NCBI GenBank assembly: GCA_002633005.1
Contig: NMRA01000166.1
Span: 436,716-500,715 of the forward strand
Direction of reading: 5' to 3'
From: Phoronis australis
Taxonomy: Eukaryota > Phoronida > Phoronidae
DNA: 64,000 bases
This document shows, piece after piece, positions 32,470 to 45,803 of the stretch. Position 1 is the stretch's first letter, and the number at the start of each line of letters is the position of its first letter. The notes under the pieces are model-generated. The model saw only the letters and a program-made list of their open reading frames with translations, ran no database searches and was not told the DNA's origin. The translations under genes were made by a program, and so were the position numbers.

Positions 32470-33762
32470 AGGTGCCACGTTTCAAACTGGATAATACATT
32501 ATGACGCTTGAGAGCGTGATGGACGAATTTAATAAGTAGGCTATCTGGAGTTCTCATGAGAGAATCAAATTTAGATGTGGGAGAATGACAAAAACGATCA
32601 CTTAAGTACTTAACCCGAAGGTCTTGGTACAAACTAACACAAAGTGGTATTCGTCCTCTACACACCCAGAATTACATAATTCACACAACCTGTTTTCATA
32701 GGGAATATTTGTGTGGCGACCTCTTTCCACTAGTAACGAATGATCTGAACATCGCAATCGAGTCAGAGACTGGATAAAAACACGTGGGATACCAACCATT
32801 TCTAGATAATTCTCAAAATGATGCTTTGTTTTGCAGCCCCCACAGTAAGGCAGTTTTGCATTACATTCGATATCAGATTGCCAACCTTGCAAATAACAGT
32901 CGTTGACACGTTGAGAAAAAAACAGTCAAGAAATACGCTTGATTTACCACACCCTGATTAATCCATACATCTGAAAAACCATACACAGACAGAAGTTTCC
33001 TTACAAAATTTGCCCAATTATAGGAAGATCCACCGATCAGGTCTGACTGAAAAAGCATATCATATGCAGCTTTTACCCCACGATTACTAGGCATCTCCAG
33101 TATTTTGAACCAGTATTTTAAACAAGAAACAAAATATTTTGTAGACAATGGGAATCGACCACATTCTCCCATAATTGCCGAGTTTGACAACAACTGCCTA
33201 CTCCTAAAATGCGTTTACAAAACTTGATCTGTACATTTTCCAATTGTTCATATTCCTTAAAGCCCCATATCTGAGCGCCGAACAAGTGAAAGGCTATTGA
33301 CGTGGGCAGATCACGACATCTTCGCTTTAATTTACAAATTGCAGAGGCAGCTTTACTTGCTTGACTAGATAAGGCTTTAATGGCTTTGGTCCACGAAACT
33401 TTTGGAGTAATAAGTACTCCAAATTATTTGTAATGAGGCACCACATCAACCAATGTTCCATTGTAAAACCATTTCTCATATCGTCTTAGGGGACCGCCAT
33501 TTCTGAAAACGACCACTTTACGTTTTCCAAGTTTACTTGCATGCCCCGTGATTTGCAAAATTCTACCAAACAATTAAGCATACGTTGTAAGTTGATGGCG
33601 GTAGAGGAACATAACACCATATCGTCTGCGTACAGTAGGGAGTTAACTCTTGGCACTTGTTCGCTGATATATGTGCTATTTATATTACTTTTCATACTCA
33701 TTTGATTCAGAAATTCATTTAGATACAACACAAATAATAATGGGCGCTTTATTCAAGTGTCA
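32470..33762 (-). pseudogene. non-LTR retrotransposon (LINE) reverse transcriptase and C-terminus, degenerate
   Basis: Three minus-strand frames join in order. The first (33762-33486) has RPLLFVLYLNEF, matching the RT motif SPLLFxLYxNDL, then SLLYADDMVLCSS, the catalytic YADD box, and a following GMQVNLEN motif. The second (33193-32873) has AYDMLFQSDLIGGSSYNWAN. The third (32892-32470) carries RLCELCNSGCVEDEYHFVLV, the C-x2-C...H...C tail found in many LINE clades, and ends at RHNVLSSLKRGT. Stops and frame changes between these blocks and truncation upstream of the YADD region make it inactive. The enzyme would copy element RNA into nuclear DNA by target-primed reverse transcription. Confidence 0.85.
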
Positions 33763-35206
33763 CACCTCAGAGCGCTTTCATTTGATTTTCGATTTTTCTT
33801 CCCAACTATATTTTTCAGCAAAAGTCATTGAACTAATTAAAGTCGCTGTATTTAACCATGATCTGGTGTTTGAATGGCTAAGCTTTTTTCACAGGCGTAT
33901 TTGCTTTTCTAAAGCAATATCATTACTTGAATATCTAAGCATTGAAATTGGTTTCAATAAATTGCCATTGACGGTCACTCAACCGTCGCCACTAAATCTA
34001 ACCGGTAATGAGCCTGGGCTAAAGCAATAACACAATGTCACTTTTTCTCAAGCGCGGAAATCATTTCAAATCAGTGTGAGGAATGGTGAATGCCCTAAAT
34101 GTAAATATGTTTTTGTCAGAAGGCGTGGGTTTGATGTTTATCTAATAAAATGTCGACCTGAAAGATGCCTCCTGGTTTTAAAATGTGCTAAAATTGGTTC
34201 TTGTCGACAACCCAAGACAGACAGTAGAACAACACGTACAATGGAAGAGATTGACATAGTTCCTATTTTTGGATTGATATTTTTGTCATGTTTCCAATAT
34301 TTACGATAACAAGTAAAAACTGTTTTGCAAGACACTTGTAAAATTTGGAAATATGAGCTTTGGATAACAAACGTCTCTTGTTTTTAATGACCAAGGAAGT
34401 GTTTATTAGACAGCTGTGTATCAACAAACGCAAGTGTAGTTTCTGCAGTAGTTTCTCATAAGGGATCTTTGTGAGGAAGTAGTATTCACATGGTCTTTGG
34501 ATGAAATATGATTGGTAATCGCTCTCAAAAAATAGTCACGCAGTGCACCACTTATTAATTTTGTTGCCCAACTGGGTCCTTGAAGTATGAAAAACCGGAA
34601 TATACTGGTGTTGTTCAGGGTGTCATCTCCGAACTCAGGCTGACAGGCTCGAAACTTTATTGTGCGGTATGACTAAGTTGTAAATTTGACAGTTTACTAG
34701 AATGGTGTCATGAAATTGTTCAAACGTCTTGCCGATTTTTCAGTACAGAGTTAGATCCCGGGAACTAAAAGTGTATTTCTACTACTGACAACATCCTTGT
34801 TTCGAGTATTTTTGATTCCACTCAACATTTAGAGCGCGTTAGACATAAATCCAGGGGCAATGGCAAATTCGCATCATGGTCATAGACAGGTCAGCAATAT
34901 CGAGGAAAGCCTCCCAGTTTTTTTGACTAAAATAACCAAAAAAGATTCAGGGTGTTGACATGCGCATCGCATACAGTGCAAGTACAATTGGTGTTATTTA
35001 ATGTATATTACAAAAAATACAATCCATAATAATAAGAGTTAAGCCCAGAACGCGTATTATATATTGCATATGTATCAGTCAATAAACATGATTGTACATA
35101 TTTACTCATACATTTAAATATGTAATATACAAATGCAACAAGAAATTCAGTGATATATGCAAGATTACCATTGCAATGGAATAGGTTTTTCATTGCTTTT
35201 CGATAT
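33763..35206. other. intergenic, nothing recognised
   Basis: No host exon or paired repeat was recognised. The part just above 33763 may be decayed LINE sequence upstream of the YADD motif. Confidence 0.35.
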
Positions 35207-36300
35207 GATTGTTCAAAGGTAAAATCATTTACTAAAAAGCAATGTGATGAGTCTGGTCAGTCGGACGTTTCCGCGCTCTCTCTAAGGGCCATGTTCACTG
35301 ACTTGATTTCCCGGGTCAGGTTGACCTGGTTTTAGAATTAGATCGTTCACTGCCGGGAGCTGTAAACCTTGATCTTTGTTCCAATTGGGGCGTCTGGTTT
35401 TAATGTAAACGGCCTCCTTAACTTTTTTGAGTACCAGTGTTCCTCTCTGGCAACGATTCTAGCGTTGCACTTCTCAAGTTTGCACTGTTCCTTAATCCCT
35501 GAGCCCAGAGTGCGTTTATTTTCCCCTATGTACTGATGGGTGGTGTCCTCCTTGCATGACAATTGGTACACAACGCAAAACTTGTCAGTAGGGGTAGGGA
35601 CCTTTGGATGAACCAACTTTTCCCGAATGGTGTTTATCTGTTTGAAGAATGTTTTAACCCCATGTGATCTGAAAGTGCGTGGCAGAAAAGTTCTTGTTGT
35701 AGGGAATGGATACGGATGATTGCCTGAGCTCATCCCTGTCTGTGTCGTGGTCGGGATTACGTCGATGTTGTGGAGGGGTAAGTGCCCAGCTTTCATAATC
35801 ATTGGAAGTCAGAGAACTACAGATGTGAGAAATCTCACCCCAGCGGTTTTGGTCAAGTATAAAATAGTTCTCTGCTTTGTACCAGTAAGCGTATGTGTTG
35901 TACAGGGTGATTTGAGAGAAAGTTCATGCAGGTATTGATCAGTATATGAATGGGCTTGCTGTACACAGTAATATTGGTGGAACCGTCATTGTTGACGGGT
36001 TTGCATAATTCGAGGAATGGCAGTTTGCTGTTGGTCTCAGGTTCCATGATGAAGTGTATGTGACGATCGATGCTGTTGATGTGTGCGAAGAAGCTGTCTA
36101 GGTGGTACTCATGTATGACTACGAACGTATATACGTATCTCAGTCAGGTACACTGGGAGGGTAAGGGGCATGACTCTCTAAAGCTTGTCTTTGAAAGACC
36201 TCCATGTACATGTCAGCAACAACTGATGAAACTGAAGACCCCTAGCCGCTCCGTGGCACTGTTGGTAGAACTGGTTGTTACACTGAACGTAAGCATTAGT
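35207..36300 (-). pseudogene. Penelope-like retroelement, RT end and GIY-YIG domain, copy 1
   Basis: In minus orientation the decayed RT end contains SSVVADMYMEVF, HLDSFFAHINSIDRHIHF and then ETNSKLPFLELCKPVNNDGS with SKPIH, the pattern of Penelope-like RT carboxy-terminal regions. The GIY-YIG endonuclease follows at about 35640-35347: VVYQLSCKE, HQYIGENKRTLGS, ARIVAREEHWYSKK. This RT plus GIY-YIG order defines Penelope-like elements. Several frameshifts separate the blocks and the 5' part is missing. The 3' flank, with CAGGTCAACCTGA near 35320, is shared with copy 2. Confidence 0.85.
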
Positions 36301-36379
36301 GAGACAAAAACTGAGCAACTTAATTGGCATATTTGATCATCAGAAAGTTCGGTACATTGGGATAACAGAGTGTCACTAT

Positions 36380-36890
36380 TCAATCAAACGATTTCGTATG
36401 ACGGTAAGTACATATTCTTCAAAACGCTCAAGCCTTCGGGAAACGTTGGTTCATCCAAAGGTCCCTACCCCTGCTGACAAGAGGTCTTGCGATGTGTACC
36501 AGTTGTCATGCAAGGAGAACCCCACTCATCAGTACATAGGGGAAACTAAATGCACTCTGGACAAAAGTGTCAAGGAACATTCCACACTTGACAGACCCAT
36601 GGGCGTAGAGGAACACATCCTCAGCACTGGGCACACCATCGACGAGTGTATTGCCAGAATCCTTGCCAGGGAGAATAACTGGTACTCAAGAAATGTTAAG
36701 GAGGCCGTGTACGTTAAAACCCGACGCCTCAGATAGAACGGGCTTACAGCCCGGGCAGTGTACGACCTAATTCTAAAATCAGGTCAACCTGACGCGGGAA
36801 ATCCAGTCAGTGAACAAGGCCCTTAAAGAGACTTAGCACACTCGCAATGCTTTTTAGTAAGTGATTTTACCTTTGGACAAGATTACCATT
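36380..36890 (+). pseudogene. Penelope-like retroelement, GIY-YIG domain, copy 2 (inverted)
   Basis: A plus-strand frame gives HPKVPTPADKRSCDVYQLSC, HQYIGETKCTL, RPMGVEEHILSTGHTIDECI and ENNWYSRNVKEAVYVKTRR before its stop at 36736. This is a more complete GIY-YIG domain than copy 1 because it keeps the EEHILSTGHTIDE part that copy 1 has lost. The shared 3' flank runs to about 36890. The two copies face away from each other, 5' ends inward. Confidence 0.85.
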
Positions 36891-37026
36891 ATGAACATAA
36901 AAATGGACAAATACAATTTTAAAATAGATGATAGATATTGCTGTAATGGTCAAGAGTGGTTACGTGATATAGAGATATGGTGTACAAATGAGGTATTTTA
37001 TCAATTACGAACTAAGCTGTCTCAGT

Positions 37027-37240
37027 TTAAGCAACAAATGATTCTAAGAAAGAGAAATTAAGCAACGTAACCATATTCTTAGTGGAATCAATTTTTCTAT
37101 ACCCATTAAGCGAGAACTTAAGTTTTTCAAAAACATAAGAGAATTGAGTGTAAGCGTTGTTAATATCGGGGTATTGTTCGAGTGTCTGGAAAAGCTCTGT
37201 TCTCTGGACTTCGTTTACTGTTCCTTCAAACAAGATATGA
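37027..37240 (-). pseudogene. LINE carboxy-terminal tail, degenerate, copy 2
   Basis: The minus frame reads GTVNEVQRTELFQTLEQYPD and on to FVFEKL-like sequence, aligning with the tail at 17500-17760. It abuts the Penelope-like 3' flank. No reverse transcriptase is attached. Confidence 0.45.
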
Positions 37241-37519
37241 CCAAATGACTGGAAGTTTCCACAGCAACAAAATTTTGTAGTGTTCCTAAATGTGAATGAA
37301 GTTAGCTCCGCCTACTATTTTGTTTATGAATGGCCGAGTGCGCTCAGGTCGCTGAGACCAAGCCCGAGTTATACAGCATGTTCAGGCACTCTTGCAAATA
37401 TTGCCACACTGGTCAGATGTGTTCTAGTCACTGCGCGAGTCTCAAGACATCATTAAGGTAACATTTTCTGTCATTTGCCGTTTTGATTGCAATTTATCTT
37501 TAAATGCGTTCTATTGAAG

Positions 37520-38956
37520 AATTCCGGCTTACCAAATAACTACAGTGTATCCATACGTTCCGTTGTCTGTGCATGTTCACGGTTCCTCTCTAGTATTTCT
37601 TGATCAGTGTATTCCGGTTCGAACTGATAGCCTGTGAAACTTAACAATCCGACCCGTGAAGTCTATGTCGGATGAGCTCTTGACTAAGTCGGGATTGGCG
37701 CCGGGCCGGAGTTGCCATGTATTATGCGTTCTGTTTCAAATTGAATTATTCTCAACCTAACCAATGCTTATATAAAACTGAAACAAAGTCTGTCTCATTA
37801 GATACAATTTGTAATGCCTTTGCAGTATTCGTGAGTGGAAATTTTTAGAAGCCAGCAATAATAAACTACTGCGTTACCGGCTTTTGATGCCGGCAATGAA
37901 TAAAGGTAAGTGACCGGGCACCCAGGCTGTGTGAGCGCATGCTAATTCAGTGTTGGCTAACAGAAAGCTGTTGTGAAACAATTACTCGATTTTATATGCT
38001 GGGGTCACATTATAGGGGAATCTTTATTTAGAAATACAAATTATTCAAATCATTGTTAATGTACAACCTTTGTCCTGACGGTCTGTGGAAGGGGAACCCG
38101 ACCTCGCGGAAACCGACAAGTAAGTAGATTTTCAGTTTCGTGGCTAATTCACGTAAATAATTACGTGCACATTATTTCTTTGGCTCACTATTATCAGTGT
38201 TGTATTGGAAAGTAGGCGCACGTAGGCGCAGCCAACCACCTTTTGGCATTTGAACGTTGCGCCTACGCACCGTAAGTTACGTTAAGTGCTCAGGGTGATA
38301 CGATGGGCTTTCGGCGCCTACTTACCTCTACTTTTACCACTACAGCACTGACTATTATAGTCTTTTCGTGACTGGAGGTTTAGTTTCCAACTCAAGCTGG
38401 ATTGTGTTCGTGCCAGTCCCGGCGGCCGCGACGGGCCTTATCGGATTCCGAGCCACTGGCCAGGATAACAAGCGTTTTGTGTGTTTAGAACTCAAAAAAT
38501 CACAAGTCTAAACAACACAGATCTAGGTTCTCTTGTCTGTATTTCACGGGAGAATACTTCAAATTTACCTCCGAAAAGACCCCAAACCCCTGCTACGGAC
38601 CTTGGTAAACTGGCCTGCCGAACTTTGTAGGCTACGGTGTGTCCAAATACCAAGAAATCCATAACAGCGAAATAAAACAACACGTTTTTATAAGAACTCG
38701 GTGTATTTTTAAGGGTTTTACATCGAAGTTTTGTGGTTTATTGGCGTTAAACGATGAATTCAAGCGATAAGCTGACACCAGTAACCCATGTTGTGAACTG
38801 CTGAACTGACTGCGTGAGAAACCTATGACGTCATTGGATAATTTCAACACCTCTGTCTGCTGTCAGGTGTCAGGTAACGCAACCAAACGTATGGTTATCG
38901 AGTAGAACTACTCGATCTGAATTGATACAAAATAGTTTGTTTTTGGGTGGCACTTT
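37520..38956 (-). mobile_element. P2X7-like-domain element, copy B
   Basis: This is the reverse complement of copy A over about 1.4 kb. At 37643-37570 (minus) the frame again reads FTGYQFEPEYTDQEILERNR. The right end GGGTGGCACTTTTGAA is a decayed version of the GGTGGCATGCCCCTTTAA terminus of copy A. A leader landmark, GAGCCACTGGCCAGGATAAC at about 38450, is shared by all three copies. The part beyond the first coding block is missing here. Confidence 0.5.
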
Positions 38957-41900
38957 TGAATCTTTCTCTAGAAGGAGTGTGTTATAATGAATGAACTGAC
39001 ATTGTTTTTTTTTTCATTTAAAGCTGCATTTCGCCCAGTTCAACAGACTAAAAAGACGAAACTCAAATTAAGCCTATCACTTTCATAAAATCGTAACAGG
39101 ATAGCATTATGTTACTAACACGACCATCGAAACCATTCGCGTCTCGACAAAACCCTTCAGATTTTATGGAGGTAGGTCAACTCTAAAATTGCGAATTGAA
39201 AATGATGACTGTACGCATTGCCTGTGACTTGAGTTGGAAACGGAAAAATTGAATAAATACCAGGAAGAATATTCTTGAATTGGTGAAAAATTCATCACGC
39301 CTACAACAGATTCTAAATACCCAGTTACGAGTTAGTGACAGTCTATTGGCTAGCCATTGCTGGAATATTGGAAAAGACGTCGCACAGTTTGTTTGAGTAG
39401 ACTTGTGTACGTCCGCGAGATTTATAAAGTGTTTTAACTCTAAGCGGTTTCAGGCTATCATCGCACCCAAAGCTATTGGCACCAGTCATGCAATTGCGAA
39501 CTGCGCCTACCAGTAACCACTGTTAGCAACTTGATTGAGAACGGTTTTATGACTTGCTTAAAAGTTGAGAAGTAAAGCTTTAAAAGTACTGGAGCCACGC
39601 ATCCAATTCCCTTGATCTAAAAATATACTTTGCGATACGTTATTATCTTTCTGCATCGTCGCCAAGGCACATGAGCGCGATGACGTTATTTCACACAAAG
39701 GGCTGCAGCGAATTCTCCCATTGAAATGCGAAGCATAGTTTGCAAAAACGGTAATATATTGTTTGGTTTGGAGTACATGTTTTATTAATATCTTGTCAAT
39801 AAGTTACTTCAGCTACATTTTGCAATAACATTTAAGTTGTGCCAATTATTAATTAAACTGGAGAGAATTACGCCACTTATACTGGCTCTTCCATCTACAG
39901 GCAAAAAGGTGTATCTGTACAACGGGAATACTCTGCCATCTACAGGCAAAAGGGGTATCTGTAGAACGGGAATACATGATAATTTTTGTGAAGTGTGAAG
40001 GCTACAGACTGAATGGAAGAAAGCTATTGACGTAATTGGAGGCAATGTTCGCCTGCAATTCTCCATGCACAGGCTCACTTATCCGTCGCTCGACGTTATA
40101 CTAAATAAAGTAAAAGCAGTTCAACTGTTATCCACTGGTCACCCAGCAGGCACTTCCGGAACAACTTAAGTGATAGTCCACGAGAGCACCAGCCATCTAG
40201 CGGCAAGGAGGGGGGTCAGCCGATTTTCACCAAATTTGACACCTAGGTAGTCCTATGGGATCTATAAATACTGGTAACGCATTTCCTCAAAATATTACCT
40301 TCTACCAAAGTTATGGGCTCAAACACATTTATCGGCGTCGCAGCCATGTTTTCACGCTGTAAAAACTGTCCGAATATAAGTGTTTACATTTTTTTGAATG
40401 AAAGCTATTGAACTATTATTCACATGGCATTGTTTAGTGATGCCAGTAGATTGTTACGCAGATGTCATTAAAAAACATACCGATTTACCACCCTCATTTA
40501 GTAGTTTTACTACTCTACCCCCGTTCTGCCATTTTGGGGTTATGTTTAAAACACTTCTATACCAAATCTGCCTCCACTGGTATGAGAATAAAACTTGGCC
40601 AAAATGTGGACAAAACACGTGACTTTCATTGCATAAAATAAAAACTTTGTCAGCCAGTTTATTAGTTACACATTTTGGCACCTCAAATGTACTAAAATTA
40701 GAACTTTTCAAATATCTGAGATCATCGCGTCAGCACGTAAAATAAGATTGTCGTTAATAATGTTTTTTTGCAAAGAGTTTGTTCCTCCTGAATGTTTTGA
40801 ATGTTTTATTACTTACCACTTAGGACTATAGTACACCTAGATACCATACATGGCTCTATTTTTGTAAAAATCAATTATGGCCTCCCCAGTGAACAGGGTT
40901 AGACATGAGGTCGACAAATGTAGGTTATTTTGATTTACAGTTGTTATGCCTTGTATTTTCCATATCAGTATTTTTTCACACATATTCAAATCAGATTTTG
41001 TTTTGATTTAATGTTCATGCAATGCATTGCAACATCAAATGAACGACAAGTTTAGTGGCATGACCACAATTTTTTATACGACTTAAAACAAAAGGCCGCA
41101 GAAGTCTTTTGTTTTCCTGACGAAATACGGGGTTTGCAGTTCTCTGAAAACATTCGAACGACAAGACAAACTACACCACTGTCCATGGCAACTCGTTGTT
41201 GTGTCATTGTTGGATTTAACAACACAGGTCACATGGATATAGAACCTTGGGCGTACATCAGACCGTTGCCGATAAATGCTTGTCAGTATCTTTATTATAA
41301 CAACAGGAACAATCTATTGTTCTCTGTGCAACCAGAATTCCCGTGGATGACCACAGAAGAGGAATCCCAACGTATCCACAAACACTTATCACGCACCTCA
41401 GTAACTCTTACCACGCACACGAATGCTTTACATGGAACCTTGACACCAAATTTTTATATCCATGTACTGTGTTGTATTGCTCATGGTTTGGGTTCAGATT
41501 CCGTTGTATTAAGATTCCAATCCCCAATCCTAAATATGCAGTTTGAGTAAAAGGTCTAGACAATGCAGGTTTATGGATTTATTCTCTTTTAAATGAAGAA
41601 ATCAAATTCTTCACTGGTTTTTCAAAAGTAATCACTTACTGGAAGATCACACACCTGAAAAATAATACAATGTTTGACAATTTTATTTCTTTTCTCATTT
41701 GAAAGCTATCTACCTCACAGAAAACTCATCTAAGTTGAAAATATTCCTTGTGAAAAATATAAAACCCCAACCAAAGACTAGTATGCTACAAAATATGTTT
41801 TCATAATAGAATACAAAGATAACTGTACTTTCAAAAGTACAAATGTTATGACTCTAACAAACAAATGCCTTCTAGACCTTTTCAACACTCCAATTGATAC

Positions 41901-43019
41901 AGGACAGAGTCAACCCCATAAAACCCATAAAGTCAGGGAATTACACTAAAGGTGATATAGTCTCGCTGCGAAAAAGGGATTTGGCAATGTCGCTGGCAAG
42001 ACTGTAAATTTCTTTTTCTTCAAAAACTTGAGGTGGCTGTTTGTACGGAGATGTACCGCATCAATGTTCTTATCAACAAATAACCAACCCAAAATGAAAA
42101 ACTGGCTTGTCGGTTCCAAGTAGACAGCATTTTTGCAATGAAATGGCCATGGAAGAAATACATTTGCATTACAGTTGCCGTGCTATTACAGTTGTACATA
42201 CATACTAGACCAGTTACGAAATTACTCATGGGAACCATAAAATGGTCAATTCACCAAAACCCAAGGAGTCACCACAGCTAATGTGCCAACACTTTTTTCG
42301 GTATTGCAACAAAAAATCATTTGAAGTGGATGGCTTGTCTAATAGTGTGTGATTTTATGCATACGGCATGGTCTCAAGGAATATCAAATTGTTAATTTGC
42401 TGCAATTCCAGAAATCACTTCCCATCTGGATAAGGAAAAAGTTGAGAAAAGTTTATAGAGGTAAATGGTCTAAATCAAAACTTTACCTCCTGGATGGAAT
42501 ATGGGTTTACAACCCAGGCAGAAAGATACGTGAACAAAACGAACCAAACTGCAACAGGGGCTCAAATGTCAGCAATAAATACTCATTTACAAACAAAAAT
42601 TCATAATGGTAAATAAAATGCGGAAACATAAATTCAAATCAATTATATAATTTCAAGGAAAAGAAACAGTGCAGTGGTCAGAAATCCCGAAACAAACGTC
42701 TAAATGTTATGGCCACACTGAGAAACCCTGTCAAACCAAAAAATCCAGTGGCTAAACAAAAAGAACAATGTACCATTACCATGTGGCTGTACCAAATTAA
42801 TCCACTGGCCCAGGAGCATGATCGGTGGTTGGACAAAAATTCAATCCAAATAATTTTAGATTTGTGCTGTTCGCACAGCAGTTCTGGTACAAAAAATGCT
42901 TGCAACAACACACAAGCCAACTTCCCTACCAAACTGTGCTGACATAATAATGCCACCACTGGATTTAGCAGATCAGCCATAGTATTTACAGGTCCAGTCA
43001 CTGTACTGTTTTCTCTTTT
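38957..43019. other. intergenic block, no gene supported
   Basis: It contains a 40-bp tandem duplication (39891-39975). Open frames at 41134-41550 and 42349-42606 have no recognisable domain. Nothing else stands out. Confidence 0.35.
39891..39975. repeat. tandem duplication of about 40-45 bp
   Basis: The words CCATCTACAGGCAAAA and AACGGGAATAC occur twice in the same order, at 39891-39932 and 39936-39975, with few differences. Confidence 0.8.
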
Positions 43020-43300
43020 TGAATTTTTACAATGCTACATCCTTGACGATCTTAAAGCGCGGATTGTCTTTTTCCAGTACACTCTCCACTTCATCTGTCA
43101 ATCTCCTACATCCAACTGTTCCAGTTTCCCAAATTTGCTGAGAGTAGCCTATCTCAACAAATTACTTTGGGCCTGTTGTGGTACAAGCCAGTAATCTTTG
43201 GCAGATACTTTTCCGCCGACTCATTCCTCAAGTTACAAATTCTTTTTAACACATCTTCTGGGAGTAGACGTTTCGGCCTCTCTCTCTAGCCCCCTCACTT
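43020..43300 (-). pseudogene. coding-like fragments of unknown protein
   Basis: On the minus strand two segments in different frames look coding: RLLPEDVLKRICNLRNESAE followed by KYLPKITGLYHNRPK, then ETGTVGCRRLTDEVESVLEK with DNPRFKIVKDVAL. Charged, amphipathic composition differs from the surrounding AT-rich noise. A stop and a frame change separate them. I do not recognise the family; a decayed transposon protein is plausible. Confidence 0.3.
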
Positions 43301-44360
43301 AGTTGTCCAGGTGGAATTTTTCAACAGTTAAGGGTATATTCTTGCTGGTTTCGAACTTTTCCATACCCAACCTTCAACTCCAACAAAAGCCACTTCAGCA
43401 TAAGCCTTCCATGGTTTTTAAAATTGTATTAATGAAAAAATTAAACATACATTTAATGTGGCCATTTTGGCTCAGAAATTATGAATACCAAGCAAAAGTG
43501 AAAGCATCACAAATAAGTCATTCAGATTTGATTACAAAAATTTACAAAATGAATTTCTATGTTCCTGACAGGACAAAGGTATAAAACAGAAGTATGGCAC
43601 ACTGTATGTACAAAATAATTAGACCGATTTAAAATATCCGTGTGTAAGCGTTCATTGTGAAATGCATGAGTTGTGCGCTATATTTCTCTTTACAAGATTG
43701 AAACATAAAACAACTGACCGATTTTAGGCAATTACGAAATTTGTTACAGATTTTTACAAGTACTTACTGTAGTATCCATGGGCTCCAAATCAAACTCTCT
43801 TTCTTTTGACCCACTCTGAAATTTTGTTAAGTCAGCCTGTTTTGTCTTGCAGCTTCTGCATATCCCTGAAAATTCATAGTTATATTCAATAACCTGTATT
43901 AGAGATATGTTCACTATCGTAGGCTATAAGGGATCAACTAAAATAAAAACAACAGAGCCTTAATAGAGGTGATTACTCTAGTGTGCTTGAGAAGCAGCCA
44001 CTGTATACTATGTATTTGCTACGCAATTTCCAGCAAGACGTTCTAAAATCCCCAATGCAACTGTACAAGATGTCCCCACCCTAGTTCACTACCATCCTGT
44101 TTTTTATAACCTTAAATTTATGTAAAATTTTTAAACACATTTGGTGATTATTATGAAAAGTTACCTAATAGGTAGTATTTTCTATGTCAATGGAACACAA
44201 TTACAGTTTAGTAAACATACTGGCCATTAAGTGGCGCTCATCGTTATTGGAACCGAAGAGAAAGATTGGAGGACCACAACCGAATGACAGCGCTGGACAA
44301 GTTCTGTGATATCGGGTACCTGATGCAGTCCTACGTGTGTAACAAAACTGAATAACTTAA

Positions 44361-45803
44361 AGTCCTTCTCTCACGCGTTGTTAACCCTTATTACATGATT
44401 AGAAGATGTTATAAGGATCCAAGAAGTACCTACCTCATAACTAATACACGATCTGTACTCGAAAGCAGTTTAAATGAACGCGCCACTCACGATTCGCACC
44501 CGAAGAAACACCGCCATTTTGAACTTGCCGCGAACCCGGAAGTACAATTCATTCAGGAACCCAGGCCGAGAAAACGCCGTCAGTGCGACTGGAGCAGTGC
44601 CTGTACTGTTANNNNNNNNNNNNNNNNNNNNNNNNNNNNNNNNNNNNNNNNNNNNNNNNNNNNNNNNNNNNNNNNNNNNNNNNNNNNNNNNNNNNNNNNN
44701 NNNNNNNNNNNNNNNNNNNNNNNNNNNNNNNNNNNNNNNNNNNNNNNNNNNNNNNNNNNNNNNNNNNNNNNNNNNNNNNNNNNNNNNNNNNNNNNNNNNN
44801 NNNNNNNNNNNNNNNNNNNNNNNNNNNNNNNNNNNNNNNNNNNNNNNNNNNNNNNNNNNNNNNNNNNNNNNNNNNNNNNNNNNNNNNNNNNNNNNNNNNN
44901 NNNNNNNNNNNNNNNNNNNNNNNNNNNNNNNNNNNNNNNNNNNNNNNNNNNNNNNNNNNNNNNNNNNNNNNNNNNNNNNNNNNNNNNNNNNNNNNNNNNN
45001 NNNNNNNNNNNNNNNNNNNNNNNNNNNNNNNNNNNNNNNNNNNNNNNNNNNNNNNNNNNNNNNNNNNNNNNNNNNNNNNNNNNNNNNNNNNNNNNNNNNN
45101 NNNNNNNNNNNNNNNNNNNNNNNNNNNNNNNNNNNNNNNNNNNNNNNNNNNNNNNNNNNNNNNNNNNNNNNNCCGACGCGATCCAAACAAAGTGACCCAA
45201 ATTTCGCCACAAAACTTGCAATAACTTTACAGTGCTTGCCCCGATTTTGATACTTTTTCGATTTTTACTGAGTAGAATGTACTACCTTTCCGATGATAGC
45301 AAAGTACTTTTTCAAAACGAGGAAAAAAATAAAACCGAAAAAAAATTGGTTCGACCCATATTGTTTCCTAGGTTCGACCCGCCTACGTAAGGAACTAAAC
45401 ACCAATGCTATTTTAACATACTAAGTACGCGTAATATTCCAAAAAAATCAACGACCACTAACTACAAACTATAAATACACTACATATGCAAACGAATCAC
45501 GATATATGACTAATAAAACAAAATAATGAAGACTGTTCGAGCAAGCCATAGCACATTCAGTTACAAAGAAAAAATGGCGGCGTTCAGGACAAGTTCCTGA
45601 ACTGATGAGCCGGAAATGTGGGTACGGAAATAATCGATGACAACCGGTAATCATACTCTCAGAGAGAAGGGTCAAATATTGTTAAAAAATCGCTTTTGGC
45701 AAGAAAGGCGAAAAGAATATAAAGAAAGGGTGTCGAAAATAAGAATTTATGTAGTAAGTATTTTCGGATACTGGAACCACATGGGCAGTTTGCAAGAAGG
45801 ACT
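44361..45803. mobile_element. TTAA-flanked DNA element with AGTCCTTCTCTCA ends, copy 2 (gapped)
   Basis: Ends and flanking TTAA (44357-44360, 45804-45807) match copy 1 at 8556-10638, and both visible arms align closely. The right terminus carries one difference (GCAAGAAGGACT). The interior is missing. Confidence 0.75.
44612..45172. other. assembly gap of 561 Ns
   Basis: Copy 1 has about 1190 bp between the equivalent flanks, including the 200-bp repeat at 9742-9947, so the gap may be under-sized or this copy may be shorter. Confidence 0.99.

Noticed and set aside
41134-41550. 138-residue plus-strand open frame and an overlapping one ending in an Ile-Pro-rich tail
   Set aside because: No domain, splice site or paired repeat supports either.
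42678-43001. Hydrophobic minus-strand frame resembling a membrane protein
   Set aside because: Hydrophobicity fits base composition, no helix spacing typical of a known family, and neighbouring coding-like fragments are in other frames.
44395-45250. Open frames across the N gap at 44612-45172
   Set aside because: Same artefact. The flanks belong to the TTAA element.
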